Assembly: GCF_014905175.1 (NCBI RefSeq) | Contig: NC_057788.1 | Span: 30,226,154-30,290,153 of the forward strand | Source: Aphidius gifuensis | Taxonomy: Eukaryota > Arthropoda > Insecta > Hymenoptera > Braconidae | Length of the DNA stretch: 64,000 nt | Direction of reading: 5' to 3' | Translations under genes and position numbers: made by a program | The notes under the pieces: generated by a model | Told to the model about the DNA's origin: nothing | The model's database searches: none | The model's input: the letters and a program-made list of their open reading frames with translations, nothing else | Shown: positions 12,921-27,098 of the stretch, piece by piece | Position numbering within the stretch: the first letter of the stretch is position 1 | Layout: every line of letters begins with the position of its first letter

Positions 12921-15900
12921 CGGAATGTAGCCATCCGGTTGTGGTCGTTCAATGTCCCTGAAAAATAAAAATAAGAAATGTTATTTTGATTTTCGAAAAA
13001 AATTATTTCGATTTTACAAATTTTTTACTATTACTATTACACGTGTCGAAAAGTATTGTAAATTAAAAATATATAAAAAATATTAATAGCTATTTAATTA
13101 CCAGTTTGAAAAGAAAATAAAAATAACAAAAAAAAAAACTTTTATTATTATTTTTCAAGTTACCTTATGCAACGTTGAATAACAGAGGTCTTTGGTGTAC
13201 TATCATGAATGATAACTTGATCAGCATCAATTTCCTCACATTCAGAACTTTCATCTGAATTATCTGTAACATACAAATACAATTTATTATTACTAAAAGT
13301 ATTTGTACATATATGGTTTATTTGAAACGTATGTTAAACTAACCAACAACTATTTCATGAATATTAAATAGTATTTAATAGATATAGTGGTAAATTTAAT
13401 ATTGGTTAGTTTATTTACTTTATTGAATGTTGTTTTACTTAAATATATATATTGTCAAATGGATTAAATGTATCAGCATGTATAACAATACTATCAACTA
13501 TGTAATTTGAGTATTATAAAATTTATAATTAAATACCTGAATATTCATTATATACATCAACAATTGTTTGTAATAAAATCAATTGTTTTGTGTATAATTT
13601 ATTTCGTTAAAATTGCTTTACATGTAATCCATTATTTAATTTAAATTGATTACACTTTTGTTATATTATTATAGAGAATTTATATAGGAAAAAAAGTATA
13701 ATAAAAAAAAAAAAAAGTATTTACCATTGATTTCTTGATTTCTTATACGTGACATAACAGGACTTTGAAGGGGTGATAAATTACCAAGAAGATCATCAAT
13801 ATTCGTGTGATTACCAATAAAGAGGGGTAAAGTTGATGGTCTTTTACGTGGTGAAGATTTTCTTGATGGCAATGAACAATTTAATAGTTGAAGATTGTCG
13901 TAAGGTGAACAACTACGACCTTTATAAAATTCTGGTGGTGCTGGAGGATTTTCTCCCTAAAAAAAAAAAACCATATTTCTTTATTTTTTTTACAATAAAA
14001 TATATTGCTTTTTTATTTATATAAAAATAAATTTTTTTATAATTTAAAGTAAATATATCAATTTTATTTTTACTGTAAATAAAAAAAAATATATTTACAT
14101 TTAAATCTTTTGAAAATTGAATTGAAAAAATATTTTATATAAATTTATTTATCAATTGAAAAAAAAAAAAATAAATTGAAAAAAACTTACTCCCTCAGGA
14201 CTAGCACGATCACCAAGTGGCTCATCTGAAAGTGTTGTTGTCGTTGTTGTTGGTGTTGTTGGTAGTGGTGGTGGTGGTGGTGGAAATTCAATTGGAAATT
14301 TTGATAAAATTATTGATTGTGAATTTGATGTATTGTGAATATCATATTTTTCATATGATTCAGATGAATCAGAATTGCTATTTGATTCAATATCATGTGT
14401 TATAATATCAATGCCTTCGGGTATATCTGAATTATTATCCATCCACCATGCTTTTTCACCAGATTCAACGTGTCTTATTCTATTTGAATTTGTCGTACGT
14501 TGATTATCATCATCAAATGTATTTTGATTATTTAAACTTGTTGTTGGTGATAAAATTTCAACTGGTGAATAAACTTCAATACCCTCAGGTACATCACTTG
14601 GATCTTCACTCATCCACCATGCACGTTCACCAGATTGTTGATGTTTTAATTTATTATTTTTATGCTCATTTGATTTTGTTGTTGAACGACTTGAATTACG
14701 TCTTGGTATCACTGGTGACACTGACAATTCATTATTTGTTGTTGTATTATTATCATCTTGTTCAAGCCACCAAGCACGTTCACCAGAATCTTGTCTCCAT
14801 GGTCTTGATCTAAATTTACCTGTTCAAATAATTATTTGTATTAATTTAAAAATAAATAAAATAAAATTCAATTGACTCACCATCGTCTGGAAGATTTATA
14901 CTGACAGTTGTCTCTTGGCTGATTTCATCATGACATATGTTTACTTTTTCAACTCCCTCTGGTACATTGTCTGAGTTTGAATCGAGCCACCATGGTCTAT
15001 CCCCAGAAGATTGATGTATCAAAGTACCATTTTTCGTTTTATCAGAATTCATTTCTGAATTCGTAAAACTTTGACTCTTTGATATATTTTTTTGATTATT
15101 AATTGTTTTTTTAATTGAATTTTTTTTATCACTATAATCATTATCATTATCATAATCATCATGATTATTTTTATATTGATTTGTAACTGGTGCTAATGTA
15201 CGTATTAAAAATGCTTTAGCTTCTTCTGATTTTGTTGTTGCTGTTGTTGATGATTTATCACTACGTGAACGTAAATTTGATGGTGGTCTTGGTGGTTTAT
15301 CCATTGTTAATGATAATTCATCAGCAGATGATACAAGTATACTTGTTCTTGATGAAGCACCACTAATACAACCACGTTTTATTTCACTATTTGATGTATT
15401 TAATTTTTTTTTTTTCTTTTTACAAATTTTATTATTATGTATGTCTGATGTATTGTCATCATTATTATCACTTGATGATGAATCACTACTACTTGTATCA
15501 CAACTATCAGAATTTGAACTTAATGAATTTTTAATTGCTCTTGGTGATATTGAATTACTTCTTGAATTTTTTAATACAACATAACGTGGTAATGATGGAC
15601 TTTTTGATATTGTTTTTGTTGTTTTTAATGTTTTAATTGTATTGTTGTTGTTATTATTATCATAATTATTTTTGTCTGATTCTTGTGAACCTGGTGATAA
15701 ACTTTTTGTATATTTTTTTTGTTTATTTTTATCATTCATATTTTGTAATGATTTACTACGATTATCTTTATGAAAATATTTTGTTAAATTTGTTGTTTTA
15801 TTATTATTAATATTTGAATCATTATTATTAATATTATTTTTTGGTACTGGTGGTTTACCACGTGTTGTATCTGGTGAACAACTTGTTGTTCTTGTATTAC

Positions 15901-18900
15901 CTGTTTGTACTGATGATGCAGATGAAGGTGAAGAAGAATTATTTGTACTTTGTTTTGTTGATGATAGTGTTGAATTTGTAACTGCTGAAGAGGCACTGTT
16001 GCTTTTTATTTTTACTCCTTGACTCAATCCACAAACTGATGACGACAAAGATGCTGATGATGATGACGTTGATTTAGATTTGCCAGTTGGCAAACTGACA
16101 GTTGAATCTGATGAATCTCCACGTGTCATTTGACGCTGTTGTTGATTCAATGATTTACTTGAGCCATTACGTGATACTGACTTGGATGCATTTGATATTT
16201 GTAAACTTTCAGATGACGATGATGACGTTATTGAATCTTTTTTTTTAATACTTTTTTTCTTTTCATCTTTTGTATCATTTAAGTTATTGTTATTATTTTT
16301 ATTATCATCATTTGTAACTTGTTGATTGACGACACTTGAAATTTTTGTTGTTGGCTCAGTTAGTTTTGAAGTAGAATTGTTATCAAGTTGTCGATAGCCA
16401 AAGTTACTTATTCTTGGACTATATCCTCTTGAATATGTACTAGTTGACTGATACTTATCAACATAGGATGGCCATACTCTTGTTCCAGAAAATCTTGAAT
16501 ATCTTGTTGTATCTTCAATTTTATCTGATTGTATTTCAGCATCTTTTGTTTCAATTATTTTATTTTTATATTTTATTAATTCTCTTTGTATTTGACGTGA
16601 TGCATCAGCACGTCTATTACGTACAAATGCTGATGATGCTGGTGGTCCTGGTGATGTACCACGTGTTACAACAATTACTATTATTTTTTCATCATTTTTT
16701 TCTTCTTCCTCAATTTTATTTTCTTTATTATCTTTATCATTTTTAATTTGATTTATATTTTCTGTATTATTTAAATTTTCATTATTTTTAATCTCATCAT
16801 CATCATTATCAATATTATCAAAATGAATTTCCTTTTCTTGTTCTTCTTTAGTCAATTCACTTGGTACTTTTTCTTTGTAGTTTGCCAAACTTTTAACACT
16901 GGATGAAGAATGAAGCCTTTCTGCACCAGAATAGCTTCCGGCATTGGTACAACTACGTTCTGATGGATTTCGCGATATGGACCCAGTGAATCTTGAAGAG
17001 CTTGTGGTGTACCTTGGGGCAATTGGTGTTCCTTCAGCTTGAAAGATCAAAAACAAAATTGAAAGATAAAAAATATTATTTTTTAAAAAGAATATTCAAA
17101 GATTAAATACATAATAAAAAAAAGACTATAGACAAACGATATTTCAATGAGATTTAAACCTTTTATGTCATTGTCTATTAGATATATTTTTTTTTTTTAT
17201 ATCAAACAATTTCGTTATCATTATTATCATTATTATTGAATAAATAACTTACTTGTGCTTCCAGTTTTGGCATAGTTTGTTACTCTTGGATAAACACGAA
17301 TACCCTTTGTGCCAACTTCAGGACTTGGTTCACGTGAATTTCTTGATGATGTTGATGTATTATTATTACGTTGTGTTGTATTTTTATATGTATTGGAATG
17401 ATCATTACGTTCATTTTTATTATTATCAATTGTTCTTGTTTCATAATTACGTAGTCCACTTCCTTGATATGAACTTGCAACATAACGTTGTGGTATATCT
17501 GTATTTTTATTACGCGTTGTTAAACCACGATTATATTTATCAAGTACTGTTGTTGTTTTATTTGGATTATAACTATATTTTTCATACAATGATGAAGAAC
17601 GTTCTGACACTGGACTTTTTGCACGCAAATCTTCAGCTGATGTACGACCTGTATTCAATCTACTTGTATCTGTCTTTGCAGCTAAAACAAATGATAATTA
17701 TTTTTTTTTTTTTTATCTCACACAAATAATAATCATAACAAAATGGCGTAACCCTTTTTACTAGTTTACAAGGGCACCGCAAGAGCGCCACCAGTTTCGA
17801 TTTAAATTCAAATTTGAATAATTTAAATTTAAAAAATTATTATTTGCAATAATAATTATTAATTATATTATTTATTAAATTATTAAATTATTTATTTATT
17901 TTTTTATTTATTTATGTATTTATTTATTTATTTATTTATTCTTACATGTAAATTTATAAGTTGGTTTATCATCATTAACTTTGTCTCGTCTTGTAAATCC
18001 AGCACCATATCCAGATGATGTTTTTGTTGTTGTTGATGATGATGAAGATGATGATGGAGCACGTGCACTACTTAATCCTCCACTGTAACCAGTACGATAG
18101 CTTGATAAACCTGTGTTACTCGTTGAATTTCGGGCCAACGAAACGCCTACGCTGGCGCCACTTCTTGGCCTGTATGACCCAGGATCATTCTACATTTAAA
18201 ATAAATAATTATTTTTTTTTTTCACATTACATTATACTGTTACTCATTAAAAATTAAATAATGGTATTTAAATTATATACTTGTTATGAAAATACAATTT
18301 ATTTTGATGTATTTATACTTGTCAATTTTATAATTTTATATTTTTATTATTTTAACTTTTATTTGTTCTAGACAATTGATCAAAATCATTTTACATTCAA
18401 TATATTTACATCAATTGCAACTTGTTTTGTTTAAAAAAAATTAAATATTAAATTTATGTACATAGACAATCAATACAATGAATCATCAATCAAATTGTCA
18501 AAAAAAAAAAAGAAAAAAATTCATTCACAAGATCAAAAGTTGTTTTGTTGTAAAAAATAAATTAATTTAACAATAATAATAATTAAATAACAATGATATT
18601 CATGATTTATTATAATTGGAAGTGAAAAAAAAATAAAAAAATATTACTGTCAATTTAGTTCAATTAAATTTGGCATAATGCCAAACTGCAGTGAGTGTAT
18701 TAACCTCAGACTTTCTACGCATTTTCAAACTTCAAAATTATACACCGGGTGGCAGACAAGTGAAAGTAACAAAAATAAATAACTATTTTAAATAAAAAAT
18801 ATTTAAAACAATACAAGAATTTAATATTTTTTTTATTTTTCTAAAAATTATTTTCAAGTTATTTTGATAAAAATTTTATAATTTTATAATATAAATATTA

Positions 18901-21900
18901 AAAAATTTTAAATGCAGTTGTAGGATGTATTATGTGAGATTGCGTATTACCGGAAATATTTGTTTCATAACGATTTAAAAGTATCTACTTGAGTGTATAT
19001 ACCACTTGAAAATTCAACAAGGCAAATATTTTATACAAGTGCCTTCTAATACCCCATCATCGTAAATATCGATTTAAATTTTCTCAACTCACAAAGTATC
19101 TCTGATAATATTATTTACATAATATCTAAAAATACAAATTAATTATTTTCTATTTTTCCTTAATAACGTCAATAAACTCATGTAATTTTTAAATATTTAA
19201 ATTATTACTATTGTTATTATTAAAAATATAAAAAAATAAAATAAAAAATATATTCTTTTTGTACTTTTTCATATCTCTTTGACCAGCAAAAAAAATATAA
19301 ATAAATTAATAAAAATAAAGTCTAATTAAGCCCAAGTACAAAACGATATAGCACTATTATTTTTTGTTGTTTTTTTTTCCCGCCTTTATCCCTTCTCTTT
19401 GCTCTTTACCCAATACGAGACTCGTTATTATGGTAATGCTATTCGTGGCGATAATGGAATTGGGACATTGCAACTATACCCCACAAAATTCCATCTGTAT
19501 TTTCTATATATATTTATCAAAGTATATTCATTATATATTCAAAAACAATTTTAAAAAATGTAAAAAAAAAAAATATTAATTCAATAAGCAGTTAAATTTA
19601 TATAGACCATTAAATAATTTAACTACCTCAATATTCAAAATAGCTTAATGATTTAAATAATATATATTTGACACAGTATTTAACCCATATTATTATAAAA
19701 ATAAAATTAGAAGCATTGATATTAAACTATGTACTGAGAAAATATAAATTGAGTATGTGTTTTTAACAAAATTATTACTGCATTGATTTTTTTTGTAAAA
19801 TTATAATTTTTTAACTCATTAAAAATGAAAAAAAAATTCTCTAACGTTTGCCAAAATTATATACTTGTTACAAAGCTACACACAGTGAATTTTAAATTTT
19901 TTAAATTAATTTTTACTGCATAGTTAAATTTGTTTTAAACAAAATGTGCAATTGATATTTAAATATATATACAAGTGTTTGACATATCCCAGACAAAACA
20001 AATAAGAACTATATTTTTATTTATATTTTCTGGTATAATATAGTTCATTCATTGATCCATCAAAAATAAACACATGTTAACTTACATGTGAAATAATAAA
20101 CGGGTCAACAATATCAATGATCTGACTCATAGACTTTTATAAATATATAAGTCATTTGACCTTATTTTAGAAAATAAAAATTATATTCTATTTTTATTAT
20201 CTTCGGGAAGATTGTTATTATTATTTAAACTAAATTTCTTTTCTCTTTTTTATCTTATTTTTGAAATTGATTTGGTAAATGTCAAGAGAGTGTTGGTATT
20301 GTGCTTCAGGGCAGAAAAACAGCTGATGGGAATAGAAACAGCTTGTTGAAAAAAAAAGGGAAAAATATCACTTGCACAAATTTTTTTTTTTATATATTTT
20401 ATTTTCCAGCATGTGACCTTGTTAAAAAAAAAATCAATTTTATATTTTTTTGATAAATAAAATAATGATTATTATAAATAAATAGTTAAATTTTTTTAAA
20501 AATTAAATAGAATATTTCTACAAATAAATTAATGTTCTATTCAAAGGGTTATTCATGGCCAGATTTAGTGACATCATGACTAAGCTGTGCTATCGGAGAC
20601 TGCTACTGTATTTGTTTATTCTACAACAAACGTTTCGGTTGGAAATCCATATGATAATATTCAGGGGGTTTCACTTTATACATTGTATATTCGCAAATTT
20701 TCATAATTTTCCAGCTTTGCGTTTGTTGTTAAATAAATAAATGAAAAACTTGAAAAACTTTTGCGTCCATCCCATCAGCTGTATCTCTATTAAAAAATAA
20801 TTTTTTTTTTGAAACAATTATAAGATAAATAAATAAATAAATAATTAAATTTAATTTTATTTATTTATTTATTTTACTTAATTTTTTTTTAAATATAAAT
20901 ACAGTTGAAACTCCTCGGTTTATAGATATATATAAAAAACAGTTTAAGTTTGAGGTTTACTTTTGGATTGATGATACAAACATGCCGGAAGGTAAAATTT
21001 CAATTCTCAATATCTTGGTTGCTTGCACACATATCCACAGTGAAATATAAATGAATTACTATTCGGACATTGGATTTCAAGGGGGATGCTGGTTTCTACG
21101 AGCCAACTCTCGGTATACCACATGTAACCACTATTTCAACTGAATGTTAAGCCCTATGGAATTTGTGGTATATACATACATAACGATCACTGAGAATCGC
21201 ACACAAAATCGATCATTTCAATATTTACAAATGGATTTTTTTTCTTTTACTATATGTTTGCAGATTTACTATATATATTAGCTCAAATACATACAACCAC
21301 TAATCACTAAGTACACGAAGATGTATCAATATTTATATTTAAAATAATATTTATATACTCATTATTATTATTATTAAATAGCAATAAATTTACAAAAAGA
21401 AAAAATCCTTATAACTAATAATAAACTTAATTAATTACTATAATTAAAAATAATTATAAAATGATCTTAAATAATTCAAAAAAATATTTATTCTTTTTTT
21501 TCTTTATATCTCTTTCTTTTTATAAATAAATTGCAAATAATTAATTAAAACAAGCCTAAAATTTAATAAACAAAATTAATTTCGATTCAAATTTTTCACT
21601 CGAAATATCTTGGTATTTTTTATGAGCTAAAAATATATTATCATAGTGAAGCTTTAGAAATTATTTTCTATTTATAAATAGTCGTCAAGGTAATGTTAAG
21701 ATATCCTCAAAAAAAAAAAAAGTTTTATTTTCATAGCTCAAGTCACCATACAACATATAAAAATAAATAGAAAAAAAAAAAAAAAATGTTTTTCAACAGT
21801 TTAATTTATTTATAAAAATTATCTAATAATAAATATTAATTTTTTTTTATTTAAATAAATAATAATTAAGCTTTTTGTTGTATTAAATAAAATTTTTATT

Positions 21901-24900
21901 AACAATGTAAATTATGATTTATTATTTATCAGCCATCAATCAATATTAATTAACCATGTCAAATAATATATTTGTAAATTGTTAATTAAATGATATAACT
22001 CAAATAATTTTATATTACATTGTATACACATGACACAGTATAATAAATATAATGATTAATTAGTGAAAATTTAATTTGACATGGTACCCAAACCCCTGGT
22101 CTTTTTCAAGGGGATGAAGGGGTGTCTAATAATCGAATAGAGAATTGCGTGATGCTGGTAAGAGATGGTAGTTTGTAACAGGGTGAATTGTTCAATTGAT
22201 GATGGAGATAAATTGTATCTAAACAAAGACAGAAATATAAATTCATACAAAGGCTAACATTGTCATTGAAGAGTGTCAAGTCAATTTAACCTACAGCTTC
22301 AACTAAATTTCGACAAAATTATTATTTACAATATGATACAAACATCATTTGACATTGTCAGGACAATTTATTTAAATGACTTGAAATTTTACATTTTTAA
22401 TAAACAACATCATCAAAGTTACATGCTGACTGTTAATTAATTTTTATTTTTCAAAACATGACTCTTTTTATTGTTGGTATATCATTTGTGTTTTTTCTTT
22501 TTTTTTTAATCATTTTTTTTCCTGCAAATGTATATTAAAATGATGTGTTTATTTATATTGTTAGATGATTTTTCTTTTTGGTTTTTTTCATTTGGATATA
22601 ATATGTGTGTAGACAATAAACATATAGGTGTATTTATAAATCCTTGGACTCGTTCATTGTTTACATGGTAAAAGCTAGCATAATGCTGGTTTTCAACGAG
22701 TCTCATGACGCTTTTCATTGCTATACATCCAGAACCAGTGAGAGTTATTTTACGGTTTTAAATTTGGATATTTGCCAAATATACAGCATTTTTTTTTAGC
22801 AAGCGAAATTATATAAAATGAAAAGAAAAAAATACGAGTTATAAATGAGGAAACTGACTGATGTTTTGGATCTAATTTAATTATTTTGACTATTTTTTTA
22901 ATTGTTGAATTTGTTGATAATTATGTTGAAGATATTTATGATGATAAATATTATATAATGATATATATTTTTTGATACAAATTTGTTGTAATTTTTGTTT
23001 TATAAGTTTGGTGGAAATTCAATCGAATCAAGAATGTTTGGAATTGAGACATTTTGAGAGTACACACGTAATTGGAAAACTTCCGGCATTCTTGAATCTC
23101 TAGTCCAAGTTTGACAAAGTCAGTTGGATAAAAAGTTTATATAGTTTTGAAGATGTATATATATTTAACACAACAAAATGGTGATTGATGAAATCAAGTA
23201 TGAAACAATAATAAATTACAAAATAATACAAACGAAAATTCAAACGAGCAATTGTTAAAAATTGTACTTTTTGTTTTGATGAAATTTTTCTTTTGAAAAT
23301 ATTTAAATTTTAAATTACTGGTGATAAAGTTTTGGCTTGTTTTAAACGTTGTTTTGCATTTATGAAAATAAATTATTTATGATGACTTAATAACTTTATT
23401 TTTAATTTTTTAAATAAATTGTTTTTTTGAATTAATACTTTGATGCAATATAATGTTTAAGGATATTTATTTATTTTTCTTTTATTTGAAATACATTATT
23501 TAAATATGAGTTTGTAATTTTTTTTTTTTTTGGGATTATTTGTAGGTTTAGGAGTTGAGAAACGTGACCTCGCATTGAGTATATTTAAAAATATATAAAT
23601 CCTTTGAAAATCCTTATTCATCCAGAGATTACAAAACGGATTATTATGAAAAAATAAAAAAAACATTCAACGCCTTTTAAAAAATAGATTATAAAAAAAT
23701 TTATCAAATATTTTTTATCATTTCAATGCTACAAGTTATATAGAAATAATCATAATAAATTTAATTTATAAAATTATTTTTAGTTGATTGTTATTTTAAA
23801 TTTGTGTCAATAATTACTGACAAATATTTAAATAATTTGATGAATTTCAAGCTTGTAAAGAGATTTTTAAAAACCCCAAAAAATTTTTTATTAATGAGAC
23901 TTAAAAAATTATCTAAAAAATCAAAAATTAAACTAATTTATTTTCAGCTGCCAAGGGCATTTAAATTAACAAAAATCAATAATGAAAAAAAATTTAAATC
24001 ATGAATGAAAAGTGATGATAATAATAAAACTAATTTTATTTTAAAAAAACCATTAAAAATATATATCAAGATAATCTAGTTGCATCGTAGACAGGTAAGA
24101 TCACATTAAGACGTTTAAATTCATAAAAAGAAATAAATTTTCAACTTGTCACTCAAGGATAATTGAGTTTTTAAAAAGTTCAAACTTTTTGATTTTTCAC
24201 TGAACTTTAAAACTTGAATAAAATTCACAAGTAGTGTAGAATTTATTGTACTAAAAAAAAAAACCCACCCACCCACTCACACACCTACATAAACCATTTT
24301 AAAATTTTAAATAAAAATGTAAAATAGAAAGACAATTGATTGACATTCATCCATTATTGTCGACAGCATATATAGCGAAATGTCTACGTACCAGATAAAA
24401 TACATTAACACAATTGATGTTGTACAAAAAAAAAATAGAAAAAAAAAATTCTAGATATCACGAAAAATTTATATACAAAAATCTCTTGACTTTGGCGTTA
24501 ATCCAAATATATTTTCTATATAGAATATCACCAAACTACACAATAATATATTTTACTTTTTTTTAAATATTTATACAATAAGATAACTCTGATGACCTCG
24601 TTGTAATAAAAATAAAAAAAAAATATAACGTCGACATTTGTGGATGAATTTATTTATCGATTCTGTTGATTTTGGCAATGAATGGTTTTTGGTTAAACTC
24701 GTTTACCATTAAAACACCCATGCATATTCCTCCGAGAGAATATAAATTTAAATTTGTCACTCAACTATTTTTTATTGCAATTTATTTTTCAGGGCATGAT
24801 TAGAGTCCCAGTAGACAAACACGAGGGCATCTAAGAAGCTATTTAAAGCCCTTGGGTTCTATTTTTTTTTTTTTTGCATTTCATCAAGCTTTTTTTTTTC

Positions 24901-27098
24901 TTTTTATTTTCATCTGAAAAACTAAATGCAATATTGTGTATGCACAAGCAAGCAAGCAAGAAAAAAAAAAAAATCTGTGATGTGTCGTTTGTTGTTTTTA
25001 TTATTATTATTATCATGTGTATATATTATTTTTCTTGTATGGCTTTATCTGCTTTTGAAGGGTGTAAATACCATGGATGAAAAATAATAAAAAAAAAAAA
25101 AAAATAATATATAAAATGGGGATGACGGAAGCAGTATGTGTCACCTATGGCCCCTTGCATGAGCGTCGATGCATTTAATATGAATGTGATGATGTCGCTT
25201 ACATGCACCTTGCCTCGTCGTTTTTAAAATATACATAAACATACATGATGTATCGTGTATTGTATAATATATTTTACATATGTGTGGTAAATTATAATAT
25301 ACCCATACAAACAATTTATAATACCTGGGATTTAAGTCAATCACTAGAAAATATACTGCAGTTTTTTTTTTTTCTTTTTTTTTATACTACAATGCACTGT
25401 CTGTGCATTTTTTTATTTTTTTTTTTATTTATGAATATTTTTTTTTTTTTTTCTTTTTTCATTTTACAAATAAATACATACATCAAAAAATTATAAAAAT
25501 ACATTTACAATAAAAAAATAAATATATTAACTCTGTTTTATTCTCTGTGTGTTTCATGTTTCTTTTTTTTTTTTTTTTTCATTTGTTTAAAACAAATCAT
25601 GAATTTTGAAACACGATACCAACTATCACATGGCACGCGACTACACCAAATATTTATTTGAAAAACCATTTATTATTTCTATGAAAAAAAAAATATAAAG
25701 AAGAATTTACTTGAAGAAATTGTTTTTTTATTTTCCTAATTTCTTAGGATAATTATAAAAAAAAAATATCCTATTGAAAAATAATTAAAACAATTGTTAT
25801 TATTTTTTAAAATAAATATTTGAAAATTTTATATTTTTATTGTTATTTTTAGTTATTTATTTACTGTTGTTTATGAAATTATAAAATAACAAGAAAATTT
25901 ATATAAATTAAATAATGTTTTTGTCAAAAATAATAATAAAAAAATAAATTTAATTATTATTATTGTTTAAACCATTTGCTTCAACATGATAAAATCCTTA
26001 GTCCCTTTCTACTGGCTTCTTTTTGGCAGTAAAATCGTTTGAAATGCCGGATGGTAGAATTAACTGAATTCATTTGCATATTGCATAATCCTTTTCTATT
26101 TCCCCTACTTTATTTTATTTTTTTTTTCCCCTTATTCCATGTTAGTCCAGTTCTTTTTTTAGTGACGACATAGAAAACCACTAGCTAACAATTTATATAT
26201 CATTCTATCTTTGCATATGTAATCCCAATGAAATACCAATCGAGATTCATCATAGCAAAGTAAAGGTCTCAATTCACTGTACATGTCAAAAGAATCAATT
26301 AATTATTCATCAATACATAAATAAATGCCATTTGATTCATCAATAAACTCAAAAAATATACTAAGCTAATTTTTTTTATTAAACTAAACATTTTTTTGGT
26401 GGAGAAAAACCTTTTTTTTTTCAAGTAAAAACATTCTTTTAAATAAATATTTATTTTATTTCAAGTAAAAATATTTTTAACTCAAGTTATAAAATTTATT
26501 TTCAATTAAAATATTGGCTTTATTTGATATATTTTCATCTAAAGATATTTAAATTTCTTTTTTTTATATTTTTAATTATTTTTTTCCTTTTGGTAACAGA
26601 GAAAAAAATATATGTTTATCTGGAATGTTTGTTGCGATATTATATCGTGTAGTTGAAAATTTTTTGTATACATAAAGCTTAAATGGGGTAAAAAAGAACC
26701 GCAGTGTACATATAGATATATATATTCACGGTAAAAACACGTTCGCACGATGCGTATCACTGTTTACACGGCCTCTGCAAACTCATCTTATTTTAAAAAT
26801 AAAAAAACAATTTTTTTATATTCACTGTGTATATATGACATTGCTGAAGTGAAATGAACACGTGGGCAAATTGAATTTAATATTCTACGTGCACAAGACG
26901 CAAAACTTCCTAATACCTTACAGTATATTAAATATAATTGAATACTTTTTTTAATAATATAAAAAAAAAAAATATGAAAAAGTTTAAAAAACAAAATAAT
27001 TAATCAATTTTTAGTCATTTTTTTTTTTATTTTTCATCACGTATTAGCTTGCGTTTTTTTTTTATATATAAACTTACGTAATTTCTATAAGATGTCAT
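12921..27098 (-). CDS. Long Ser/Asn-rich N-terminal region, probably of a formin (FHOD-like) long isoform; 8 exons, 3' end not found
   Basis: Exons in transcript order are 27,098-27,078, 18,189-17,946, 17,681-17,253, 17,037-14,881, 14,819-14,191, 13,956-13,725, 13,263-13,164 and 12,957-12,921. All joins keep frame and use GT-AG sites, giving 1283 codons that end in phase 0 at a gtgagt donor. The first exon is only MTSYRNY. The protein is low complexity: Ser/Thr/Arg-rich (residues ~8-230), an acidic Asn/Lys/Glu stretch, long Ser/Asn runs, then four SGxxxWW...PEG motifs, a six-proline run, and a tail with Ser-Pro sites. No globular domain is recognised. The next exon on this strand seen downstream is the FHOD exon at 8706-8870, which also ends in phase 0, so the two 5' ends could be interchangeable. 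Belonging to the formin gene is an inference; a separate gene ending outside the window is possible. The exon chain itself is well supported. Confidence 0.68.
14400..15025 (-). repeat. Four copies of an 'SGERAWW' protein motif within the long coding exons
   Basis: In transcript order the copies are SGDRPWWLDSNSDNVPEGVE (about 15,020-14,945, end of the 2157-nt exon), SGERAWWLEQDD (about 14,800-14,760, lacking the PEG part), SGERAWWMSEDPSDVPEGIE (about 14,635-14,575) and SGEKAWWMDNNSDIPEGID (about 14,465-14,408). The common core is SGE/D-R/K-x-WW followed about eight residues later by S-D-x-PEG-I/V. Conservation within a low-complexity protein suggests a short linear binding motif. This is not the WW domain fold. 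I do not know a named family for it. Confidence 0.8.
18190..27077 (-). other. 8.9-kb first intron of the long Ser/Asn-rich gene
   Basis: This intron lies between the 7-codon start exon (donor tac|gtaagt) and the exon starting at 18,189 (acceptor tag|aat). It is AT-rich with many T and A tracts. GC-richer islands are near 18,660-18,760, 19,370-19,490, 20,550-20,660, 21,060-21,190, 22,085-22,200, 22,600-22,760, 23,020-23,110, 24,790-24,850 and 25,130-25,230. They are candidate enhancers or decayed sequence; no supported exon was found in them. Confidence 0.5.

Noticed and set aside
14217..17729. Several plus-strand open frames with Tyr/Leu/His-rich products
   Set aside because: They are antisense shadows of the Ser/Asn-rich minus-strand exons, whose splice phases close.
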